A DNA stretch of 64,000 bases from Saussurea involucrata. Taxonomy: Eukaryota; Streptophyta; Magnoliopsida; Asterales; Asteraceae. Positions 36,301-47,126 of this stretch are shown in pieces. The stretch spans positions 75,584,795-75,648,794 of the forward strand of contig CM066327.1 in NCBI GenBank assembly GCA_033807775.1, in the 5' to 3' direction. Positions within the stretch are counted from its first letter, which is position 1, and every line of letters starts with the position of its first letter. Below the pieces are notes generated by a model, which worked only from the letters and a program-made list of their open reading frames with translations, did no database searches and was not told where the DNA came from. A program made the translations under genes and the position numbers.

Positions 36301-37414
36301 AGAACAGCTACTCTCGCACAGAGGCAGACCTTCCTTAGCTCCTCAAAAGCTAAGTGAAGAAGATCAGAAAAGAAGAGAGGAAATAATAAAGCGCTTTGAG
36401 GATCAGCGAATCATTCTGAGGCGTGATCAACTTCCTCCAGTTCCTCCAAAGTTCAGAATTTACAAAGCTGAATACCAGGAACACCTCAGAGCTGAACGCC
36501 TACTCGCTGAAAGAAATGAAGCTGAAGAAAAAGACAGAGAATACGCCATCAAACTTACTCAACGATCAATAAAAGACCCCAAACTGAAAAGAGTTCCCAT
36601 TGATGTTCAACGTCAGCTATGGGATGACGCTCAAGAGATCGTTAGAGAAAAGACTAAGGTCTCTGATACGACTTTGGAATGGGCTAAACAAATGCTGACC
36701 TATCGATCTAGACCATCCAAAATCGTCAAGGCAAACATCAGAGGAAGACTGTACGCTGAAGTTCCTGTTGTTGAAGTGGACGTCTACAGAGATGACGAAA
36801 CCAAGCAAACTTTCTATGCTACTACCTTAGAAAAGTTTGGTCTCTCTGAATGGTTAGAAACAAAATTAGCCATTCAGGGATCGCGCTCAAAGTTCAAAAG
36901 CCATGTCGAGAAGATCTTAAACAATCAGATCGACCTGCTTTCATCTGCTGTGGATATTCCTCCTACTCTTCCTCAACCAAGAAAAGTCACTGATAAGAAA
37001 AAGAAAGCCTCTGATTCAGGTCCTCATATTCGGAATGAAACGGGCATTGGTTTCTCTCGTGCTGAAATTGTTGGCCCTGATGCCGATCTCTCAATGCTTG
37101 ACACCTCTCTACCTCCTGGAGAAACATTCATTCCTGGCACAGTTGTAAGTGATCCCTATGGTATATTCTTTTTAGACTACTATGGAAATCATCACTTTCA
37201 ACGTATCTCTGAACTAGACATCGCTCCCATCGAACAACTCAGAGATCTCGTATACTGGTGTGAAGTCAGACGCAACATCAAAGCTAGACACCTGAAGCCC
37301 TTGATTTTTGAAGCAACTCTGAAGAAAAAGAATCAAGGAGAAGATGTCCCTGACTGGATGATCCCCACATCAAAGACCCTTGATGAACTTCTCATTAAGG
37401 AAGAACCTTTATAA
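33384..37414 (+). pseudogene. Sirevirus env-like gene with one coding intron, one frameshift
   Basis: The ATG at 33384 opens MASSDIPATAEN. The first block to about 33900 includes LTDAVNFLKNCC and QFWYSARHS, resembling the plant transposon-associated N-terminal domain of such ORFs. A one-base shift near 33890-33900 moves the frame; FIFAHLISCMTAKTG and YPRFISAIFQYG then match S-old. A Ser/Thr-rich middle, a coiled-coil-like region (about 34960-35370, repeated VKTNVNTL/VKTDVGSM) and an acidic run of Asp codons near 35836 follow. The intron runs from CAG/GTATGC (36044) to TTTCAGCTAG (ends 36181), phase 0 on both sides. Exon 2 runs from SSPLFEDIAEG to the stop at 37412. I see no clear signal peptide or membrane helix, so 'env-like' refers only to position. 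Confidence 0.82.
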
Positions 37415-37684
37415 GCTGATATGATCGCCTTTTCTCTATTGTATCAGTTATTATTCTGTACTTGTAATTTATTTCGCGCGTACTTGTAATCTTTCCATTT
37501 CTCTTTGTAACCTGATTCAAAGTTTTAAAGAAAGATTTCAGCGAATGTACTTTACTCCATTAGTACTGAAAAGATCCCAGAAAACAGTAAAAGGGACAAA
37601 TATTTTATGAGTTCTTTTTATCCTTATGTTTTCATTAAATAGCAATTTTCTTTGTTTCTATGTCATAATCAAATAGGGGGAGAT
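37415..37684 (+). other. 3' UTR and polypurine tract of S-new
   Basis: An untranslated stretch ending AAATAGGGGGAGAT (37671-37684) right at the LTR start, the primer for plus-strand synthesis. Confidence 0.85.
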
Positions 37685-38644
37685 TGTTGATCCAAACCCT
37701 CAGTGATTTGATAATGACCCTCTCTTATATACTTAGTGAAAATTGTAAGTAAACTATGTATCAGAGTTTCACTATCGCTGATAAGTACTAAGATCTTACA
37801 GTACCGCTGATAGGAACTCTCGCTCTTTAAATTAAACATTCAGCGAAACTGTTCACCATAATGCTCTGAGTCTGTTCAGTCATTATGATGATCGCTGATA
37901 AGTTAGTTGTTTACTTATGATCCCTGAAGACAAGTTTCACGTCAACAAAGGTTCTACGCTGAAGTCGAAGATCAAGCTCAAGAACCAGCGACAAGTCTCC
38001 TAATGAACTGATGCGGATCAGCGAAGACTCAGATTTGTCCACTCAACGTGAAGTATCAAGTACAAGACTTCAGCTATCGCTGAACTCTATCATTCGCTGA
38101 TATGAAATGATAGATCGCTGAATCAACAAAAGCTGATCATGAAGTCCTCCGTACAAAGTACTTTTGTCTTAACCACCCTTGCACGACTCCGTACGAAATG
38201 TCAGAAAAGAACCTCCGACTGTCTGAAATCGTACAACCACTCTGATACTACACTGTTCATCCATGCGGCTACTAAGGTTGTCAACCAAGGTCAATGACAT
38301 GCAACCAACCAGCTGATGACACGTGTAAAGTGTATACTGACTTGCATTAAATGCATGCAGTATATAAAGAGATGAACCCACTTCATTTGAAGTAACTTGC
38401 TAACTCTGGACAAGTTCAATCTCTTATCTCAAGATAGGTTATTATTAGTAATTTCCTTATCTTTCTTAGTGCAAGAAAACTTAGTGTTCCAACTTGTTTA
38501 GATTTAGGTTTATCCTTAATCTTGTTTCCGCAACAAGCTGTAAATTGTTAATGATTTATCAATAAACAATTTAGAAAAGTAAAATCTGTGTGTTTGTATT
38601 CAACCCCCCCTTCTACAAACTTGTATAGGCCTTCGGGACCAACA
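37685..38644 (+). repeat. 3' LTR of S-new
   Basis: The 960-bp LTR runs from TGTTGATCC to GGGACCAACA. A TATA box lies near 38361. It carries nine CGCTGA/TCAGCG copies. It is followed by the target duplication GCTAA (38645-38649), after which S-old resumes. Confidence 0.95.
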
Positions 38645-38735
38645 GCTAAGTGTTTAGAGATTTCAGGTGACGGAGAATAGAGGTAGTGAAGGGATGTAGA
38701 ATAGAAGCGGTATAAGGGAAGAGAGAGTAACATAC

Positions 38736-41381
38736 CTGGCAAGTTGGCTTGTTGAGAAGGATAGCCATGTTGTCTTCAGTAGCAAGGCCTTTGTTCTTGC
38801 CCTGCGAAGTCTTCTTTGTAGGAGACTTTTGGGTCTTCTACCCTGCTTCATTTATTGAGATACCTTTTGGTACCAGAACCCTGATGGCAGTGGGTTGGAA
38901 CCAAAATGCATCATCATCATCATCATCATCATCCTTGTTTTCAGGATGGGATGATGGTTCATCATCATGGATCTCCACCTCCTCTTCCTCTTCTTCTTCC
39001 TCATCAGAGAGGATCTCCACTGGTTCTTGCATGATAGGAGAGAAGGGTGGAGTAGGAGCTTTGTCGTCTTCGCCTTGCTCCCCCTCAGAGAAAGAAGGGT
39101 CTTCAGCGGTTCCCTCCCCTCAGCAAGGGAAAGGTCTTCTTCATTTTCCTTCCCTCTCAACATGTTGGGGAAGGTCTTCTTGGTTCTTCTCCCCCTCTTC
39201 ATCAACATGGGGGGAGGGAGGAGCATTATCAGCGTTGGCAGCAGCAACAGCATATTCAGGATCCCTGTCTTCGTGGCCAGGGACACCTGAACCAGAGGCC
39301 TGATTCATTTCAAGAGATCCAACCCTGTCTTCTAGGCCATGGAGGAGAGAAGTAGCCTTGATTACAAAATCCACTGTCATCCCTAGCAGGTTGCGATCAG
39401 CTTGAGAGAAGGAGACAGGGATGGTGGGAGCCTCCAGGCGCTCAAGGATCTTGGTGAGCAGGGAGTTTGATTCAGAGACCTATGAGGATAAGTTGCTTAC
39501 CTCACCTTGCAGTCCTGTGAGCTCTGTCTTCAGTGTACCAACCTCGCTGTTGAGGTTGATGAAGTTGGTAGAAAGATCAGCGACGATGGTGGCCAGGGTC
39601 TGGATAGCCGTTGAGTTGTTGTTCACGTCCCCCTAAAGTGTCTTCACCTCCTCTGTCAGCTTAGAGATATCAGCGATGGAGGATTTGCGGTCGAGAGAGG
39701 TGGCAATTGTTTTCAGCGTTTCACCAGCATCGTTGACCGTTGTCGTGTTGGTGGAGAGGTTGGTGGTCAACGTAACCACTTTATTACTTACATTCTTAAG
39801 GGATGTGGTGATTGTGCCCAAGTTAGGACATGTAAAATAATACAACTGATGAGCAAAGGAAAGCTCAAGAAAGGGAATAGGTGTAGAAGAAGAAATGTTA
39901 AGGGTCTGGATACCAGTAGGTTTTGAGAAAGCAGAGAAGTCCGTGTTTCCTGCAAAATATTCCATGTCGTCTTCAAACGAACGACCAGAGGGACCTACAG
40001 GTGCTGAAGAGTGTTGTTGCATGAGCTTGTGCAGAAGTGCAACGCTTGTATCAGTCAGTGAGAACGTTGGTGTTGTACGAGCAGTGGTGATGGCCAAAGA
40101 AGGAGAAGAAGTAGGGGCTGAGAACGTTGTGGCAGGTTCAGCACTGGTGTTGCTGATGGAGACCTTTTCAGTGCTTTGAGGCGTTGAAGATGTTGGGGAT
40201 GGCACCATAAATGATTTAGAGAACTGAGCCTCTGAAGTGGTTGTTGGGATAGTTTCAGTGAGTGTGGTGGAGCGTACCACGAAAGTTTTAAGCGATGCCT
40301 GTGAAGAGGCAATCGCTGAATCTAATCCTTATGAGGGATGGGGCTTCTCCTTTGAGGGATTCTTGGTCTTATGGGTGCCAAGTGGGGTGTCAGATGGTTT
40401 CCTCTTCTTGGAGGATTTAGAGGTTGCAGCATGGGTGTCAGCGGTGGGTTTGGCCGCTGAGGGAGCTGCAGAAGTAGAAGAATTTCGGAGAAGATAGAGA
40501 AGGGAAAAGAGACTTACCTTGCCAGCGATCGGTTTGTAGTCGCGGACCTTGGTGACAACCTGGGAGAGTTTGTAATCTCCCTGCTTGGGATAATCTTTCC
40601 CAATCATCATTTGAAGGAGGGCAGAGATGAAGCGACGGTAGGGAACTGTCAGACTTCTGTCAGTCTTTTCGACCTTCTCCATCAGGTCTTCAAAAATTAT
40701 CCTGGCGTAGTCAACCTTACGCCCTTTCAGTAGAGAGTACCCCATGGAAAGCTGAGTCTTGCTCGCTTGGTCAGTAGAGCCCACTTTTGATGTCATGTAG
40801 GAGATGACGTGGGCGAAGATGAAATTCAGTTCAGCGGGCATTTTGGCCTTGAAGATTTTGGTAAGGCGCTTGTCGTCTTCGTCAGTGCTACCCTTCTTGT
40901 CCCATGTGTATTTCATGAGATCAAGGAAGTTTATCAGTTCTTCCTCATTTTCTGTTTGGTTTGGGAGGGATTCGAATGGTGTTTAAGGGAGCTTGAGTGC
41001 AGAGCGAATCGCTGCGGGAGAAATGCAACCTTTGCCATATTCGGTTTGAAATCCGATGACAGAGTATTCTTTGCCAGTTTTGGTATAGAGTTGAGTGGTT
41101 CTTTCAGCGGTGTACCAGAATTGTTGTAGGGGATGGCGGTGTGCTGGTGGTGCGATGGTCATTGCAGTGTGTAGAGGGCAGGTTTTCAGGAATGCAACTG
41201 CTTTAGCAAGGTGGGGGTTGGGTTTCTTCTTGGGGAATGCAAGTAGGGCCAGGTGGTTGTTTGCAGCGATGGTGATTGGGTGTAGTTCACCAGTCATTTT
41301 AGAGGACTTGACCATGGTTGCAGGTCGAGCAGCAGTGTTGGTAGCAGTATTGGTTGTAGCAACAGCGTCGGTAGATGCCAT
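38736..41381 (-). pseudogene. Env-like gene of S-old, exon 2 (start codon to coding intron)
   Basis: From the ATG at 41381 (MASTDAVATTN) to the donor CAG/GTATG at 38736/38735 there is one frame of 882 codons with in-frame stops (for example 40983, 40329, 39633, 39141 and the TAG at 38838). Blocks shared with S-new are AVAFLKTCPLHTAM, QFWYTAERT, MPAELNFIFAHVISYMT and YRRFISALL, the Ser/Thr-rich middle, a coiled-coil-like stretch, an Asp run encoded by the ATC repeat at 38908-38940, and ILLNKPTCQ at the donor. The splice acceptor ends at 41384, two bases before the ATG. Exon 3 lies 13 kb away beyond S-new. Confidence 0.85.
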
Positions 41382-41383
41382 TT

Positions 41384-41764
41384 CTAAACAATGAACCAAA
41401 CAAAATACAGAAGATGAAGAAACTTCTTAATCTTGAAAGAGTTTCCAAAAATAAGGGTTTTGAGATTTTAGGGTTTTTACAGTTTCCTTTTTAGGGAAGA
41501 AAAAGGTAAAATAAGGGTTTTCTAGTTTTGTGAAGTTAAAACTAGTGTAGAAAGATGGTTTTCCAATTTCCTTTTTAAGAAAGGGATTCTGGAAAAACGT
41601 ATGAAGTTTTAAGTTTACGATTTTTATTTTAAACTTAATGGAAAAACTATATTTCAAGTTTGGCCATAAAATCATGAAGAATATGATTTTATGTTTAGAA
41701 AAACGTTTGGTTTGATCTTTTAAAATAAAAGAAGATGATCAAAACAGGTTTTGAAGAAGATTAA
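41384..41764 (-). other. 5'-UTR intron of the S-old env-like gene, distal part
   Basis: A pyrimidine-rich (minus strand) sequence ends GTTCATTGTTTAG at the acceptor. It ends at the A1 target duplication ATTAA (41760-41764); the donor side is at 53392-53419. Without A1 the intron would be about 410 bp, close to 389 bp in S-new. Confidence 0.7.
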
Positions 41765-43022
41765 TGATAGGCGGGTTTACACCCTCCTAAATCTAACCGC
41801 AAGTGTACGGGTTGAAATCAAGTAATAGTGCAAAAGTACGAGTATCGAACACAGGGAACTAGGAACTAAGTATCACAATGACTACAATCACTATTAACTG
41901 AACGATCGCAATTTTGAGTTGTGGTTTATAACTTATTTTAAAAACTAAATAAGAATGAAAATCGATCAACGGAAGGTTCTGAAATACTTTTGATAGAGAA
42001 AAGGTTGAGGGTTGGACTTCCTATGGAAATACTATTGATGAACGAATACCCGAACAATGATTATTACCGATTATTTCTATGAACCCTAGCTTGTAAAAGT
42101 CATTGTTATTCTTTCTCAAGCAATAACAGGTTTTATTTCAAGACCCGTAGGTTTTATCTCTCGATCTACACCTAGGGATTGAAATACATTAGGTTAAACT
42201 ATTCCGAGCAGAAAGTGATTCGGCTATCTCTACCCGAATCTCCTTTCCGGCACTTGATTACTTGATCTAGCTTTTAATCAATTCTCTCAAACTTAATCAA
42301 AAACCATGCAATTCAATTGAAGGTGATCAAACTACAACTGATAATGAAAACTGAATTCAAATGCTTTCATAAATCAAATCAGGTAAAAAGAATCCTTCGG
42401 TTACACGTCATCCATCATAAAATCCATAGTCACTCCAACCCCCAACATCTAAAGATTAGTTCATGTTGGGGTGGACAAAAACACAAGAAACAAGGTAGAA
42501 AATGGTGTGTGAAGTCATAGTGAACGTAAACGTGACGAATGTACGATGAAATCCCTTCCCACTCGGCTCTAATCCACTTCGCATGGTGAACTATCCTCAA
42601 TCAATGCTCTATCATGGCTCCAAAGTACGTGAAATAGCTCTGAAAATCGCCCCTCCGCTGCCTACCATCGCACGTGTCGAGATAATGTCCTAAATCCGGA
42701 AAACGCCAAGTATAGAAAATCGTCTAGGGACATACGCGATTTTGACCGCGGTTTGCAAACCGCATGATAAACCGCGCGACTTCTTTTTGTTTCCGGGTCA
42801 GGTTCTGGTTCATGGTTCGGGCACGGGTCTTGGGCTTGGATCTCGGGCTCTCGTTGGGCTTCAATATGGACTCTCTTTTGGCTCTTTTTCTCGATGACTG
42901 TCTTCTCTCGGCTAACCTGCACATCTCACTAGATAAACCGTAAAATCTCGCCTTTTTGCCTCAACACAAGCCAATCTCATTGGTTTATGGACTGAAAATA
43001 ACGCCAAAAGGTGGCGTTATCA
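41765..43022 (-). repeat. 3' LTR of A1
   Basis: The 1258-bp LTR has short inverted ends TGATA/TATCA. It contains the Athila-type phrase CCGCAAGTGTACGGGT near 41798 and AGTATCGAACACAGGGAAC near 41841. A CG-rich box motif lies at 42724-42775. It is about 98% identical to 52125-53386. Confidence 0.92.
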
Positions 43023-43723
43023 ACAACCCCAAACCGAGTGTTGCTTGTCCTCAAGCAAATTAGCGATAAAATAGAAATAAAGCATATATCCGTGAAATAA
43101 TAATAACAAGTCAATTGAAGGTGATCAATCGGTACCACGTTATTCACTGGTGATTTCCCATACTCGCGAATGCTTATCTTATCCCAGCCTCATCCTTATT
43201 CTGTTTGATCTATGGCCTTCCATTGTGAGTTGAACTTATGACTGCTCCGATTACATTAAGGTTGTACTAGGTCCAAACATACTAGGGAAAACATTTCGCC
43301 TTGACCCTACCTCACGGGATACTCTCATTTCACTCGAACCTAGGTTGTCGCACATGTTGTCATGTATAAGGAAGTTATGTACAAGAATACTCAATAATTA
43401 CATGACAACTCTAATGAAAGACGCACACATGTCCAAAAGGTTGATCTCAGAAGGGAATCAAGTAGCAAGACAGGGACTATTGGTCAAGGTGGTCGTATAC
43501 CCTACTCGCATCTTCCAGAAGATCGTCCAGGTCTTTACAAGGGTTGTAACGGGGCTAGGGTTACGTCTAAGAAATGAAGGGTAAACGGGTCAAAAATCCT
43601 TGGTGTGTCAATCTTCAACAGCTCTGAACTTTTCTAGCTTCAAATTCTATCATTTGGCCCTCTTTGTCACTATTGGAGTCGCTTTGACTCTCTTATTTAG
43701 CTGTTGTTGTACTATCTAGCTAA

Positions 43724-43763
<40 letters not shown>

Positions 43764-44636
43764 TTTTATTTTTTTTTGGGCATCATTGGCCCTCTTTCTT
43801 TGATTGGGGCGACATTGGCGCTCTTTTCTATCTTTTGGGTAAAAATGCACCCAATTTATTTTTCATGACTGGCCTGTACTATTTCTTTTCTGCTCTATCT
43901 TTTGTTGTTCATTACCGCCTCTGATTGACACCCTTTCGGATAAGGGTTGGCTAAGATTTTTGGCTAGGGTTTTATGGTGGGTTTAGAAACGAACAAGGTG
44001 AGTGTTTGGCTGCAAAAATGGGTTATGGATACACACATAATGGGTCGAAAGGAACGATAGCTAAAAATGGTTAAACATACACACAATGCCTGGAATCATC
44101 TCTTAAGGTCCACACGATATGGTCTACTATACCCTTATCCAATATCCCGATGGCCGTCTTTGCTACTCAATGCAATATTATAGCGAGATCACTCTATAAT
44201 CACGACAAGGAATTCGAAAAGTGTATATGAATTTCGTGTTTAAATCCCTCGAAATGAAAAGCGTCATTTAGGCTCAATTCTCGCTACCGGGTGGTCTCCA
44301 CTAATGTCCCTAGTCATGTATTTTCCCGGTCCTTCCCTAATGGTCACGTTACTATCACAAGGTTCTCCCCACAATGGTCGGTCTCAATCATCCAAAACAA
44401 AAATTATTGGCTACAATAGTCTAACCATTCATAAGTTTGGGACATCAATGTGCATACACGGGGGTCCGATTGGCAACCCCAAACCTTACCCGCACATTGT
44501 CCCCAATGTGCAGATAAGTGGTACAAAGTGTGATAGTATTGTTGTGCATTATTACAGTCATCCAATAGAAACAAATAAAACAGTACAGTACATCATCAAG
44601 AACAATAAAAACAAGAGAGCATGAAAACAAACCCAT
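43023..44636 (-). other. A1 polypurine tract and long 3' untranslated region
   Basis: On the minus strand CGGTTTGGGGTTGT abuts the LTR and serves as the polypurine tract. The remaining 1.6 kb has no credible gene. It includes a (TA)n run at 43727-43759 and an inverted repeat CACATTGT/ACAATGTG-like near 44490. Confidence 0.65.
43727..43759 (+). repeat. (TA)n microsatellite
   Basis: About sixteen TA units in the A1 3' UTR, followed by a T-rich run. Confidence 0.95.
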
Positions 44637-45851
44637 CTACCGGCGGGATGATGATGAAGCACCCCCGTCTCGCCGTCCTCTCACTCTCCTCCGACCTTCG
44701 GGTTGCGCTGGCGGTGCTTGTGGTGGTGGGAAGCCAGCTTGGGCGAGACGCGCATCGTAGCCATCCATGCGTAGGTTCATGCTACGGAACTCACGCTCCA
44801 CCCGCTCATCCACTCTCCTCACTTCGGTCGTCATGTGATCCATAAAGCGTCGCATATAAGGAGGCGTGTCGCCACCATGCACGGCCGCCTCGACTGGTGG
44901 TGCATCCGGGTCAAAATCAGGATCGCTATCCGAGGCACTCTCGGACGATATATGGACCGATTCGGCAAGACGCCGCCTTTGGTGATCTGGATCTACTCGC
45001 CTCCTCTCCTCTTACTTTCCCGCCGCCGTAATCTGGTGCTTATACTGTGTCTTCGTGAAGTCCTTCTTCGATGCAGTGAGGTGTCCTATTGGGACACCTG
45101 TTTCCCTACAAAAATGTGTTATCAAGCAAGGGAACGGTAAAACACCGTCGAGGGTCATACCTGCATCTAATATCTCCATCCATATAATGTGTCCGATGTC
45201 CATCGAAAGATTGTTGTGCAATGAATAGAGGACCTTCGCCACTTGGCTGTCGGCGGTGGTATTGTGGGACGAAGGCTTTAGAGAATCCTTGACGAAGAGC
45301 ATGAGGAAGGCTATATCGGTATGCATCTCGCTCTTTAAGATGTGTTGATCCATTTTATTCCACCCGGTGTGTCCATTCTGCCTTAGAGAGGCGTCGATAG
45401 TTGGACTCAGTTGCTCCCGGAATGCTTGGTTCGGAGATAGACCGTAGGTGGCGCTCAAGTTAGCCCGGCGGGGGGTGTGGAAGTAAGCATCTATGTCGTC
45501 CGGAGAGATCCGGACTTCCACGTCGCCCATTTTGACCACACAACGATCGTGGTATACAGCCGGGATCATACATGCATAAAAGTTTCTGACAGTTGCAATG
45601 AAATACATGGGAGGGGTTTGGATGAACCTCTCCCAAGACTGTTGCCGTATGATCTCCGGCACCCTTGAACCGGCCGGAAGGGTCGCAATCTTGATGCCTC
45701 GTTCTCCGAATGGATTGCATACGTTATTTCTCATATGCTCGTGGCGCTCATCTCTATCCGGGTTTTCCCGGTCAAACATCTCGCGTCTTTGGTTTGGGTG
45801 GATGCGGTCATATTGTGGGAAGGAGAGGTGCGTGCTCGGATGATGCCTCAT
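44637..45851 (-). pseudogene. Athila extra ORF downstream of pol (putative plant transposon protein), one stop
   Basis: From the ATG at 45851 (MRHHPSTHLSFPQYD) the frame runs to the end at 44637, about 405 codons, interrupted only by TAA after HQITAAGK near 45012. Recognisable core phrases are PPMYFIATVRNFYACM, VEVRISPDDIDAYFHTP, GHIIWMEILDAG and LPFPCLITHFCRETGVP, typical of the plant transposon-associated ORF that occupies the env position in Athila. After the stop come an acidic Ser/Asp stretch and a coiled-coil-like MTTEVRRVDERVEREFRSM, then a Pro/Arg tail. There is no membrane segment. The acceptor TTTTTGCAG ends at 45855, three bases before the ATG. Function unknown. Confidence 0.75.
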
Positions 45852-47126
45852 TATCTGCAAAAATAAGTGAACTGTAATGAGTTATCACGCTCATAGCCAC
45901 CCCAAACCTCGGTAAAACTGAGGTTTGCAAAGGGTTAAATGTGAGTGTGTGAAAGTTGAAAAGGAAGGCACCCCAAACCTAAGTGAAACTTAGGTTTGTT
46001 GCATCTCCTTTTCTTTACGTGTACGTACAGATGAAACTCACAATTCCCATACATGCAGATTACCAATAAAATATTGTTTAGCTCATGCATTTTGACCAAC
46101 AGTTACCACAAAATTCTCTAGTGCATACATCTAAAAATCCATCAACGGTTTGCACCATTGGAAAATAAATCGAACCCCAAACCTAAGTGAAACTTAGGTT
46201 TGGCTATGCTTGCACTAAAAGACGAAAACCCACAGAAATAACGTAGGGACTTCATGTTGCCACGAAATCCCTCACGTACCATTTATGCACAAAAGTGAGA
46301 GTGTTCCACAAAACCACAGATTCATACATACTAGAAATTTCCCCATCATGCTTCCCAAAAAAAAAATCCCCATCACATATTGGAGCACATAATCTCACAA
46401 AAATCACATACCCAGTTGCATAGAAGTATACAATCGCAATCTAAACATACAACCAGAATATATTCACAATCTGAATGTAATATCAGCAAGAGTTCATCAT
46501 ACTTGTGAGAAAACAACATCTTGGGGAAGTAAACTTGAACACTATGGAAGAGCATAAAGATGGATAAAAAGAAAGCATACTTACCCACATAGCAATGGAG
46601 ACCAAAAGAACAAGAGTGAGAAATACATACCTTGGTCTTGCAGAAATGGAGCACAAAATACTGAAAATGGAGAGAGGAGCTCTTGAAAACGATGGAGACA
46701 AAGATAGATTAGAGAGAAATCGAGAAAAGAGAGAGAGAGTTGCAGGAAATTGAAAAGAAAGAAGGAGAAATAAAAAGAAGAAAAGAGAAATGACATAAAG
46801 TAAACAAGACACTGCACACAAATAACAAAAAGCAAACCCTAGACGAAGTGGAAGACGCGCGGTTTAGACCGGGGTATGCAAGCCGCGTACAATACCACGT
46901 AATCCACTGTTTCAGAATTCACTCCAGAGACACCCGCGGTTTTAGCCGCGGTATGGAAGCCGCGGGCTAAGCCGCGTAAGTCTCTGACAACTTTTTCATT
47001 TTTTTTTTGTAAATAAAAAAAGAACGCTAAAACGTAATTTAAAAATATATATATATAAAACAAACCTCGGTGGGTTGCCTCCCATCCAGCGCCTTGGTTT
47101 CGGTCGTGGCTCGACCTTCCTGCTGA
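45852..47126 (-). promoter_or_regulatory. Upstream region and putative 5'-UTR intron of the Athila extra ORF
   Basis: Read on the minus strand it contains, in order: a TATA-rich run (47041-47058) just after the pol stop, two CG-rich box motifs (46930-46985 and 46855-46905), a pyrimidine-rich tract, strong donors AAG/GTATGTATT (46631/46630) and G/GTAAGTATG (46585/46584), three hairpins (45904-46201) and an acceptor ending 45855. No open frame. It is laid out like a promoter plus 5'-UTR intron. Confidence 0.5.

Larger units (their letters stand above)
25663..38644 (+). mobile_element. Complete Sirevirus (Ty1/copia with env-like gene), S-new
   Basis: This is a 12,982-bp unit with 960-bp LTRs, flanked by the target duplication GCTAA (25658-25662 and 38645-38649). 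It contains the primer site, gag, pol (protease, integrase, RT, RNase H order), a conserved promoter-like interval, an env-like gene with an intron, and a polypurine tract. The LTRs differ at about nine positions by eye, so the insertion is recent. The first base of the left LTR is A instead of T. It sits inside the coding intron of the env-like gene of S-old, in the opposite orientation. Point defects in pol and env make it non-autonomous now. Confidence 0.95.

Noticed and set aside
37681..38644. Repeats at 25663-26622 and 37685-38644 as a segmental duplication
   Set aside because: They are the two LTRs of one element, as the primer site, polypurine tract and GCTAA duplications show.
38749..39303. 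Plus-strand ORF of 184 codons, Ser-rich
   Set aside because: It is antisense to the S-old env-like exon 2; the Ser run is the reverse reading of Asp codons.
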